Shown: positions 1 through 6,020 of the stretch, piece after piece | Layout: the number at the start of each line of letters is the position of its first letter | Position numbering within the stretch: position 1 is the stretch's first letter | DNA from: Candidatus Aerophobota bacterium | GTDB taxonomy: Bacteria; Aerophobota; Aerophobia; Aerophobales; B3-G15 | Assembly: GCA_021163905.1 (NCBI GenBank) | Contig: JAGGTG010000221.1 | Location: 1 to 6,139 of the forward strand | DNA: 6,139 bases | Direction of reading: 5' to 3' | Notes under the pieces: model-generated | The model's input: the letters and a program-made list of their open reading frames with translations, nothing else | Told to the model about the DNA's origin: nothing | The model's database searches: none | Translations under genes and position numbers: made by a program

Positions 1-3000
1 GGGTAAAGAGGAGAAAAATTAACTATAATTTGATTATTAAAATCCCTCCTTATGGAAAATATCCCAAGTTGCTTTGCCACCAGTTTTACCTGAAGGAGTG
101 AAATTAAATTTTTAACCTGATTCGGTAAAGGCCCAAATCTATCCCTTAGCTCTTCCTTAAATTCCAGAAGCTGATCCTCATTACCTATTTCTCCTATCCT
201 TGTGTATAACTGCATTCTTTGATCTGGATAAGGAACGTAAGAGGAGGGAATTCGAGCCTCCACTCCAACTTCAATATGAAACGGAAAAGATGGCTCTACC
301 TTCTCCCCTTTTAATTTTTTAATTTCTTCAGCAAGTAATTGAGAGTAAAGGGTGAAACCAACAGCTGCTATATGTCCATGTTGCTCTTTTCCCAGTAGAT
401 TCCCTGCCCCTCTTATATGTAAATCTTCCATGGCAATTTTTAATCCCGATCCCGGTCCCTTAAATTGGTGGATAATCTGGAGTCTTCTTTTAGCCTGTTC
501 GGTAAGAGCTTTCTCCGGTTTAAACAGAAAATAAGCGTAACCTTTCCTTTTTCCCCTGCCAACCCTGCCACGTAGCTGATATAAATCGGCAAGGCCAAAT
601 TGCTCTGCATTTTCCACAATTAAGGTATTTACGTTAGGCATATCAATTCCTGACTCTATTATCGAGGTGCAAACCAGCAAATCGTACTTTCCGTGAATAA
701 ACTCTATTATTGTTTTTTCCAGTTTACTGGAACTCATCTGACCATGGGCTATGCATAAATTAATATGTGGAAGTATTCTCTTTATTTTTTGGGCTATTTT
801 TTGTATATCCTTTACCCTGTTGTAAAGGTAAAAAACCTGGCCCCCTCTTGATATTTCTCTAAGTATAGCCTGTCTTATAATCTCCTCATTATACTCTGCA
901 ACCTCTATTTCCACATTTTGTCTTTCCAGAGGAGGGGAGGAAATAGTGCTTAATCTGTAAATTCCCATCAAGGCCATATATAAGGAACGAGGGATAGGAG
1001 TTGCTGAAAGTGTGAGAACATCTACAGTTTTACGTAACTCCTTGAGTTTTTTCTTTTGAATTACTCCAAATCTCTGTTCCTCATCAATAATCACAAGACC
1101 AAGGTCTTTAAACTTAATATCTTTCTGTAAGAGTCTGTGGGTTCCAATCACAATGTCTACTTTTCCCTCTTTCAGGTCCTGTATTATCCTCTTCTGCTCC
1201 CCTGGAAGTTGAAATCTGGAGAGCATTTCAATACGTACCGGGTACCTGGACATCCTCTGGGAAAAAGTCCTGTAATGCTGATCAGCCAGGATAGTTGTAG
1301 GAACAAGTACAGCGACCTGTTTATTATCCATCACCGCCTTAAAACTGGCTCTTATTGCAACTTCGGTTTTCCCGTACCCCGAATCACCGCATATCAATCT
1401 ATCCATAGGAAAAGGGCTTTCCATATCTTTTTTAACCTGATAGGTAGCATTTAACTGATCAGGTGTCTCCTGGTAAGGAAAAGAGGCCTCAAACTCTAAT
1501 TGCCAGGAGGTATCCGGAGAAAAAGAATATCCAGGTTTTGCCTTTCTTATGGAATAAAGTTTAAGAAGAGAACTGGCAAGTTCCCTCGTTGCTTTTTCAA
1601 CTCTCCTTTTTGTAAGCTCCCACTGACCTCCTTCCAGATTGTAAATGGGGGGAGGATTCTCTGAATCTCCAATGTACTTGTGGAGTCTGTCCAGTTGACT
1701 GAGAGGAACGTAAAGACGATCGGAATCTTTATAATTTACCTGAAAATAGTCTCCCTTTTTACCCATAACCTCAAGAGTTACAAGACCTTTAAATTTTCCT
1801 ATTCCATAGTCAATATGGACAACGTAATCCCCTTCTTTTAATTCATTCCAGTTTTTTATTTTTTCTTTAAAAGAAGAGAGCTCTTTTTTCTTTCTTGTCC
1901 GATATACTCTAAAAATATCTCTATCACTAATTATAACTTCTTTTCTTTCCTCGATAATAAATCCCCTGCCTATATCACCTATGATTATTGAGAGAGGAGA
2001 AATTCCACTATCGTTAAATGAGCTTTTTATATCGATCTCAAGATTTCTTTCCACCATGAGCTGCTGGATCCTTCTTGCCTGCCCTGGATCGGGTATCACT
2101 ATGCTTATTTTATACCCATCTTCCAGCCATGCTCTTATATCTTTGGACAAAAGGTTAAGATCACCTCGATAAGGTGGGAGGGGAGAGGAATGAAAAGATA
2201 CCCTTTTTTTATATCTCATCCACGTGGTTTCCTGAGGAAAAGAGGAAATATAAAATTTAGTCCTCTGGATTAAAAGCCTCTTTTTTTCTTTATCAATTAA
2301 TTTTTCTATTTTTTCCTGAAGATCAAAGGGTTCATCCAGGATGAGAGAATAAAATGAAGGCAATATTTGAAAAAGAGGGCAAAGCTTGCTGTGAGAATTC
2401 AAATCCGGTTCATTTTTTGGAGATAAAACCACTTTACTGATTCTTTTTATGGAACACTGTGTTGAGACATCAAACTCTCTTATGGATTCTACATCATCTC
2501 CAAAAAATTCAACCCTTATAGGGTTAGAGTACAAAGGACAGAAAAAATCAACTATACTTCCCCTCACCGAATACTCACCTTTATCCTCTACAGCAGGAAC
2601 ATGAATATAACCTGCTCTGGTTAGCCATCTAACAACATTATCTCTTTCTAATTTCTCTCCCTTTTTTATAAGAATTGTATTGGAGCCAAGATACTCAAAA
2701 GAAGGAATGGGTTTGGTTGCATTTTCAATTGAGCTTAGAATTATAATATTTTCTTTTTTTTCTATTAGATCCAGAATTTGGTAAAGATCCCCGGATGATT
2801 CTTTTCCCTTTAGAGAAAATAAAAAGGCTTTCTCTCCGGTAAATGTTTTTAAATCATGATATATGTTTTCAGCCTGTTGTTGCTCTGGAAGAATGTAAAA
2901 TATGGGTGAGTTTATTCTCTTCCATAACAAAAATACCCCATATCCTTTGGCCTCGGGACTAATACCCTCAAGCCAGCATGGAGTATCTTTATTTACCTTT

Positions 3001-3038
3001 AAATTATCGAGAAGATAATTTTTACTTAGCTTTATCAC
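1..3038 (-). CDS. mfd: Transcription-repair coupling factor Mfd, C-terminus cut by the window edge
   Basis: Mfd is a cytoplasmic ATP-driven DNA translocase that removes stalled RNA polymerase from a lesion and recruits UvrA for nucleotide excision repair. The frame is open for 1012 codons with no frameshift and runs off the left edge inside the C-terminal D7 domain; E. coli Mfd has 1148 residues. In order I read: a UvrB-like module with GEYSVRG (154-160) and PIRVEFFGDD (173-182), where R159, R175 and F179 align with the E. coli UvrA-contact residues R165, R181 and F185; the RNA polymerase-interaction (CarD-like) domain with EGDYVVHIDYGIGKF from about 402; a Q motif (Q528); Walker A GDSGYGKTE (551-559); VLVPTTILADQHY (577-589); DEEQRFGV (652-659); SATPIPR (678-684); SGIDMPN (796-802); QLRGRVGR (821-828); and the RecG/Mfd translocation motif HIRGAGNLLG (874-883). 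The start is GTG at 3038: the codon just before it is an in-frame TAA and no other start precedes the conserved region. It overlaps the end of prfA by 17 nt, so it is probably translationally coupled. Oddities: Walker A has S553 where V is usual, and the region between the UvrA-contact residues and the polymerase-binding domain is about 70 residues shorter than in E. coli. Identification is secure. Confidence 0.97.
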   Translation of the reverse strand, partial: MIKLSKNYLLDNLKVNKDTPCWLEGISPEAKGYGVFLLWKRINSPIFYILPEQQQAENIYHDLKTFTGEKAFLFSLKGKESSGDLYQILDLIEKKENIIILSSIENATKPIPSFEYLGSNTILIKKGEKLERDNVVRWLTRAGYIHVPAVEDKGEYSVRGSIVDFFCPLYSNPIRVEFFGDDVESIREFDVSTQCSIKRISKVVLSPKNEPDLNSHSKLCPLFQILPSFYSLILDEPFDLQEKIEKLIDKEKKRLLIQRTKFYISSFPQETTWMRYKKRVSFHSSPLPPYRGDLNLLSKDIRAWLEDGYKISIVIPDPGQARRIQQLMVERNLEIDIKSSFNDSGISPLSIIIGDIGRGFIIEERKEVIISDRDIFRVYRTRKKKELSSFKEKIKNWNELKEGDYVVHIDYGIGKFKGLVTLEVMGKKGDYFQVNYKDSDRLYVPLSQLDRLHKYIGDSENPPPIYNLEGGQWELTKRRVEKATRELASSLLKLYSIRKAKPGYSFSPDTSWQLEFEASFPYQETPDQLNATYQVKKDMESPFPMDRLICGDSGYGKTEVAIRASFKAVMDNKQVAVLVPTTILADQHYRTFSQRMSRYPVRIEMLSRFQLPGEQKRIIQDLKEGKVDIVIGTHRLLQKDIKFKDLGLVIIDEEQRFGVIQKKKLKELRKTVDVLTLSATPIPRSLYMALMGIYRLSTISSPPLERQNVEIEVAEYNEEIIRQAILREISRGGQVFYLYNRVKDIQKIAQKIKRILPHINLCIAHGQMSSSKLEKTIIEFIHGKYDLLVCTSIIESGIDMPNVNTLIVENAEQFGLADLYQLRGRVGRGKRKGYAYFLFKPEKALTEQAKRRLQIIHQFKGPGSGLKIAMEDLHIRGAGNLLGKEQHGHIAAVGFTLYSQLLAEEIKKLKGEKVEPSFPFHIEVGVEARIPSSYVPYPDQRMQLYTRIGEIGNEDQLLEFKEELRDRFGPLPNQVKNLISLLQVKLVAKQLGIFSIRRDFNNQIIVNFSPLY

Positions 3039-4110
3039 TTACAACTTCTTTTTCCCTCATCATTTTTATAAGTGGAGTAATAAGCTTATCAAGATCTCCA
3101 TCGAGAATTTCCTCTAAGTTAAATAAAGTTAACCCAACTCGATGATCCGTAACTCTTCCCTGGGGAAAGTTATAGGTCCTGATTTTCTCTGATCTTTCTC
3201 CTCTTCCAATTTGGGATTTCCTCTCTTGAGACATTTTCTGTTGTTGTTCTCTTTCTCTTAGCTCGAGAAGTTCTGAGCGTAGTACACGCATGGCCTTGGC
3301 TCTGTTTTGATGTTGGGACCGCTCATCCTGACATTGAACAGTAATTCCTGTTGGAATATGGGTAATTCTCACTGCGGAATCTGTTACATTTACATGCTGG
3401 CCCCCCGCTCCTCTTGAACGAAAAGTCTCTATACGTAAATCTTCTGGATTAATTTCCACATCATCAATTTCCTCAGCTTCAGGTAAAACAGCAACTGTAA
3501 CAGTGGATGTGTGAATCCGACCACTTGATTCTGTTACAGGAACTCTCTGAACCCGATGAACTCCTCTTTCGTATTTAAGGGTTGAGAAGGCATCTTTACC
3601 TTCTGCAACAAATATAATCTCTTTAAATCCCCCTATATCTGTAGGATGAAAGTGGATGTTTTCTATTTTCCATCCCTTTCTTTCCCCGTAACGGGTATAC
3701 ATCTTATAAAGGTCAGCGGCAAAAAGAGCAGCTTCTTCTCCTCCAGCTCCAGCTCTAATCTCAACTATGGCATTTCTATGGGAGAATCTATCCTGAGGGA
3801 GAAGCATCACACTCAGTTTTTCCTCTAAGGAAGATAACTGCTGGCTTATATTTTTTTTCTCTTCCTTTGCCAGTTTTTTTAACTCAGGATCCTGTTCTTC
3901 TTTCAGCATCAAATTCACATTTTTCATCTCTTCCTGTAGCTTCTGATATTTTTCCCACATCTCAACTGTTTCTTTTATCTCATTTTGTTCCTTGCTGTAC
4001 TTTTGCAGCAGTTGAGGATTCTTTAAAACATCGGGGTCGCTCAGGATTTTGTTTAGCTCATGGTATCTTTTTTCAATTTCCTTAAGCTTTTTTATCTCTA
4101 CGTCCTGCAT
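3022..4110 (-). CDS. prfA: Peptide chain release factor 1 (RF1)
   Basis: RF1 reads UAA and UAG stop codons in the ribosomal A site and triggers hydrolysis of peptidyl-tRNA. The 362-residue product matches the usual length (E. coli 360). It has a charged helical N-terminal domain (about 1-105), then the PCRF region with the conserved IRAGAGGEEAALFA (118-131). The codon-recognition tripeptide PVT (191-193) marks RF1; RF2 has SPF there. The catalytic loop holds GGQ (236-238) within SRGAGGQHVN, followed by the basic C-terminal part. ATG at 4110 is chosen because AAGGA (4122-4118) lies 7 nt upstream; the ATG at 4118 is in another frame. A consensus-like promoter sits just upstream, and its predicted transcript begins only about 15 nt before the start codon. 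The gene ends in TAA inside the start of mfd. prmC/hemK, the GGQ methyltransferase gene that often follows prfA, is not next to it. Confidence 0.98.
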   Translation of the reverse strand: MQDVEIKKLKEIEKRYHELNKILSDPDVLKNPQLLQKYSKEQNEIKETVEMWEKYQKLQEEMKNVNLMLKEEQDPELKKLAKEEKKNISQQLSSLEEKLSVMLLPQDRFSHRNAIVEIRAGAGGEEAALFAADLYKMYTRYGERKGWKIENIHFHPTDIGGFKEIIFVAEGKDAFSTLKYERGVHRVQRVPVTESSGRIHTSTVTVAVLPEAEEIDDVEINPEDLRIETFRSRGAGGQHVNVTDSAVRITHIPTGITVQCQDERSQHQNRAKAMRVLRSELLELREREQQQKMSQERKSQIGRGERSEKIRTYNFPQGRVTDHRVGLTLFNLEEILDGDLDKLITPLIKMMREKEVVSDKAK

Positions 4111-4117
4111 TTTTTCA

Positions 4118-4122
4118 TCCTT
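4118..4122 (-). promoter_or_regulatory. Ribosome binding site of prfA
   Basis: AAGGA within GGGAAGGATG on the minus strand, 7 nt before the ATG at 4110. It settles the start, because a second ATG (4118-4116) overlaps the site itself and lies in a different frame that soon closes (at 4098). Confidence 0.8.
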
Positions 4123-4131
4123 CCCTGTTTA

Positions 4132-4159
4132 ATTGTATTATTTAAGTTTCCTCTGTCAA
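4132..4159 (-). promoter_or_regulatory. Sigma-70-type promoter of prfA-mfd
   Basis: On the minus strand a perfect -35 box TTGACA (4159-4154) is followed after 16 nt by TACAAT (4137-4132), five of six matches to the -10 consensus. Transcription would start near 4125, giving a leader of about 15 nt that contains the prfA Shine-Dalgarno sequence. This makes prfA-mfd a unit separate from purC, although read-through from purC is possible because no clear terminator lies between them. The spacer length matches the promoter predicted upstream of the HNH gene. Confidence 0.75.
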
Positions 4160-4204
4160 TCCTATCCCGGATTACAAAAAAGACGGCCTCCTTAATGATC
4201 CCCG

Positions 4205-4253
4205 GGTTGTTAGTTATTGGTTCCTGGTTACTGGTTGTTGGTTTCTGGTTCCT
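4205..4253 (-). repeat. 7-bp degenerate tandem repeat, about seven units
   Basis: Read on the minus strand, seven consecutive heptamers follow one another: AGGAACC, AGAAACC, AACAACC, AGTAACC, AGGAACC, AATAACT, AACAACC (consensus ARNAACC; plus strand GGTTNYT). The block directly continues the 9-bp array that starts at the purC stop codon, with no spacer, and ends about 45 bp before the -35 box of the prfA promoter. The units vary mostly at positions 2 and 3, while the AACC core is held in six of seven. It has no evident stem-loop and no convincing coding role. The function is unknown. Confidence 0.85.
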
Positions 4254-4360
4254 ACAAACCAAATGAACCAAATGAACCAAATCAACCAAACACACCAGAT
4301 AGACGAGATAGACGAAACAGACGAGATAGACCCAACGACTCAACAGACCCAATAGACCCT
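4254..4360 (-). repeat. 9-bp degenerate tandem repeat array A, 12 units, beginning on the purC stop codon
   Basis: Read on the minus strand from 4360, the sequence divides into twelve units of the form YTSGTYTRT: AGGGTCTAT, TGGGTCTGT, TGAGTCGT (8 nt), TGGGTCTAT, CTCGTCTGT, TTCGTCTAT, CTCGTCTAT, CTGGTGTGT, TTGGTTGAT, TTGGTTCAT twice, TTGGTTTGT. The unit type shifts along the array from GGTCT to CGTCT to GGTNT. The first unit includes the last two bases of the purC TAG stop. The gap 4111-4358 holds this array, the 7-bp array and the prfA promoter. The array is related to the one at 6021-6139 but lies in inverted orientation to it. No stem-loop followed by a T-run was found, so I do not call it a terminator. 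Confidence 0.9.
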
Positions 4361-5249
4361 AAAAGATATTTTTTCCGGTTATTCTGCGGTAGGTATCCTG
4401 ATAAATTTTACTTGTTTTTTCAATTATATCGGGAGGTAGAGGTGGTGGAGGAGGATTTTTCCCCCATTTTAATGTCTCAAAATAATCCCGCACAAACTGT
4501 TTATCAAAGCTATCCTGGTGTTTTCCAGGAATGTATTTTTCTTTAAGCCAGAATCTGGAAGAATCTGGGGTGATAAGCTCATCTATGAGCAGAATCTCGC
4601 CATCAAGCGTTCCAAATTCCATTTTAGTATCAGCCAGAATAAATCCTCGAGAATCCAGGAAATGGGATACATATTCGTAAATTTTTAAACTAATCTGCTT
4701 GATAGTTTCAGATAACTTTTTCCCAACCATCTCCTGCATTTTTTTAAAAGATATATTTATATCGTGTCCCTGAGAGGACTTGATAGCTGGAGTAAAAATG
4801 ACAGAGGGTAGGGGATCGCTTTCCTTAAGCCCTGCAGGAAGAGGAATTTCAGCTACAGAACCCTTTTCCTTATATTCTCTGTATGCCGATCCACTAAGGT
4901 ATCCCCGAACCACACACTCTACACCTATGGGTCTTGTTTTTTTAACCAGCATGGCTCTTCCCTCAAGTAGACTTTTAAAAGGAAGAACCTGGGAAGGAAA
5001 ATCTTTAATATCTGTTGAGATCATATGATTGGAAATAAGGTTTTCTGTCTTTTTAAACCAGAATGCTGAGAGCTGGTTGAGTATTTTACCTTTAAGGGGA
5101 ATCCCTTCTGATAGAACACAGTCAAAGACAGATATTCTATCGGTACATACAATTAAAAGTTTATCACCAAGATCATAAAGATCTCTTACTTTCCCCCTTT
5201 TAAACAGCTTTATCCCAGGAAGATCTGTTTTAAGAATTACCTCTTTCAT
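4359..5249 (-). CDS. purC: Phosphoribosylaminoimidazole-succinocarboxamide (SAICAR) synthase
   Basis: PurC (EC 6.3.2.6) joins aspartate to CAIR using ATP in de novo purine (IMP) synthesis, in the cytoplasm. The 296-residue length fits the longer, yeast Ade1-like form of the family rather than the form of about 237 residues in E. coli. Landmarks: GKVRDLYDLGDKLLIVCTDR (19-38), an ATP-binding N-terminal segment; VVRGYLSGSAYREY (113-126); LPAGL (137-141); TPAIKSSQGHDINIS (153-167); ADTKMEFG (206-213); and LIDELITPDSSRFW (221-234). Near the C-terminus a run of five prolines (266-270) sits in PPPPPLPP. The ATG at 5249 fits the family N-terminus; the upstream Shine-Dalgarno is weak (AGGG, 13 nt away), so initiation may depend on the HNH gene ending 24 nt before. 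Differences from the common motifs include V41 in place of A in TDRISVFD and I164 in place of E in GHDINIS. No other purine gene is present. The stop codon overlaps the first unit of repeat array A. Function is confident. Confidence 0.97.
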   Translation of the reverse strand: MKEVILKTDLPGIKLFKRGKVRDLYDLGDKLLIVCTDRISVFDCVLSEGIPLKGKILNQLSAFWFKKTENLISNHMISTDIKDFPSQVLPFKSLLEGRAMLVKKTRPIGVECVVRGYLSGSAYREYKEKGSVAEIPLPAGLKESDPLPSVIFTPAIKSSQGHDINISFKKMQEMVGKKLSETIKQISLKIYEYVSHFLDSRGFILADTKMEFGTLDGEILLIDELITPDSSRFWLKEKYIPGKHQDSFDKQFVRDYFETLKWGKNPPPPPLPPDIIEKTSKIYQDTYRRITGKNIF

Positions 5250-5273
5250 CTTTTAAAATTATCCCTAAATCCT

Positions 5274-5897
5274 TCATTTATCTTCCTCAAGTTCTACATT
5301 CCAGTAAGCCATATCAAGAAACTCTTTCCAATCCTTCCAGTTTGGATTGGCAGGAAAGCTACTTTTTATGAAAGTTTTCCAGTTGGGTTTTTTTGGTTTT
5401 CTGATAAGTTTCATTCCAGCCTCTTCAAGAGTTCTGTTACCCTTGCGCATATTACAGGAGATACAGGAACAAACAACATTTTCCCAGGTATTTTTTCCTC
5501 CCCTTGATAGAGGAATCACATGATCTAAGTTAAGCTCTTCGGTTCGCAGTTTTCTGCCACAGTACTGACAGGTATTATTGTCCCGACGGTAGATATTTTT
5601 ACGGGTGAATTTAACCCGGCGAGGTGGAAGCTTGTCGTAAAGCATAAGAATTATAACTTGAGGGACCTTTAATCTATAGCTTATGGTATTTATAAAATTT
5701 CCATCCTGGATATTTTTTTGAGAAAAGTCCCTCCAATCCTCAAAACCAAAGGTATAAAAGGATCCTCCTTCTTTTACAACTACCTGGGCATGTCTTAAGT
5801 AGAGAAGACAGAGGGCTCTTTTTACAGAGCATACATCTATGACCTGCCATAATTTATTTAAGACAAGAACATTAGTTTCTAACACATTTGTAGCCAT
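5274..5897 (-). CDS. HNH endonuclease family protein, role unknown
   Basis: The 207-residue protein has a conserved N-terminal segment (about 5-45, VLVLNKLWQVIDVCSVKRAL) typical of a widespread chromosomal HNH family, then an HNH nuclease domain (about 97-156). That domain has zinc-ribbon pairs C110-x2-C113 and C145-x2-C148, the LDHVIPLSRGG core with D125 and H126 as the likely metal/catalytic pair, N140 of the ENVV segment, and CNMRKGNRT with N149. The tail (165-207) is rich in W and K. No signal peptide or membrane segment is seen. The ATG at 5897 is the only candidate start: reading back in frame there is a TAG at about 5957 with no other start codon between. The Shine-Dalgarno is poor (only GGTAA close by). 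It is the first gene of a probable HNH-purC unit, and it has no methylase, toxin/antitoxin or phage gene beside it. All key residues are present, so activity is likely; the substrate is unknown. It resembles Pfam HNH_5-type proteins by eye only. Confidence 0.9.
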   Translation of the reverse strand: MATNVLETNVLVLNKLWQVIDVCSVKRALCLLYLRHAQVVVKEGGSFYTFGFEDWRDFSQKNIQDGNFINTISYRLKVPQVIILMLYDKLPPRRVKFTRKNIYRRDNNTCQYCGRKLRTEELNLDHVIPLSRGGKNTWENVVCSCISCNMRKGNRTLEEAGMKLIRKPKKPNWKTFIKSSFPANPNWKDWKEFLDMAYWNVELEEDK

Positions 5898-5953
5898 TGT
5901 TTTACCGTAACAGTTTGGTTTTTCTAATTCCCTTTTGCTTTTAGGAAAGCTTA

Positions 5954-5976
5954 CCTATTACGTTTTACCCAATAGG
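5954..5976 (-). promoter_or_regulatory. Possible 5' hairpin in the HNH-purC leader
   Basis: On the minus strand CCTATT (5976-5971) and AATAGG (5959-5954) form a perfect 6-bp inverted repeat with an 11-nt loop. It lies just after the predicted transcription start (about 5981), near the 5' end of the leader of about 85 nt. The loop contains GGTAAAAC (5969-5962), which recurs directly before the HNH start codon (5906-5899). It could be an mRNA-stabilising stem or an operator. It has no T-run and does not match a purine riboswitch that I recognise. Six base pairs in AT-rich DNA may be chance. Confidence 0.35.
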
Positions 5977-5987
5977 TTTATTATAAA

Positions 5988-6015
5988 ATGATAATTAAAA
6001 AAAGAAAGGTGTCAA
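5988..6015 (-). promoter_or_regulatory. Sigma-70-type promoter of HNH-purC
   Basis: On the minus strand a perfect TTGACA (6015-6010) is followed after 16 nt by TATCAT (5993-5988), five of six matches to the -10 consensus. A perfect TATAAT lies at 5985-5980, but it is 24 nt from TTGACA, so it would need another -35 box. The -35 lies only about 5 bp from the edge of repeat array B. A T-rich spacer and the same 16-nt spacing as the prfA promoter support the call. Confidence 0.65.
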
Positions 6016-6020
6016 ATTGT

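Noticed and set aside
1137..2172. Plus-strand ORFs of 63-105 codons inside the mfd region.
   Set aside because: They are antisense to continuous, motif-rich Mfd coding sequence and have no ribosome site or family features.
4166..4206. Inverted repeat CCCGGAT / ATCCCCGGG upstream of the prfA -35 box, considered as a purC terminator.
   Set aside because: The stem is 7 bp with a 2-nt bulge and a 25-nt loop, the T-run is inside the loop rather than after the stem, and it overlaps promoter-proximal DNA.
4098..4546. Open frames crossing array A on both strands (84 codons minus, 109 codons plus) giving PN/DR-rich or LV-rich repeat peptides.
   Set aside because: A 9-bp repeat keeps any frame open, so these are by-products. 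Both overlap real genes or the prfA promoter and show no family match.
5230..5277. A 15-codon ORF whose ATG overlaps the HNH stop codon (ATGA) and which runs out of frame across the purC start.
   Set aside because: It is too short, has no recognisable product and is probably chance; at most it could affect purC re-initiation.
5898..5985. Purine riboswitch upstream of HNH-purC.
   Set aside because: The leader is short and lacks the three-way-junction core and loop sequences of that class.
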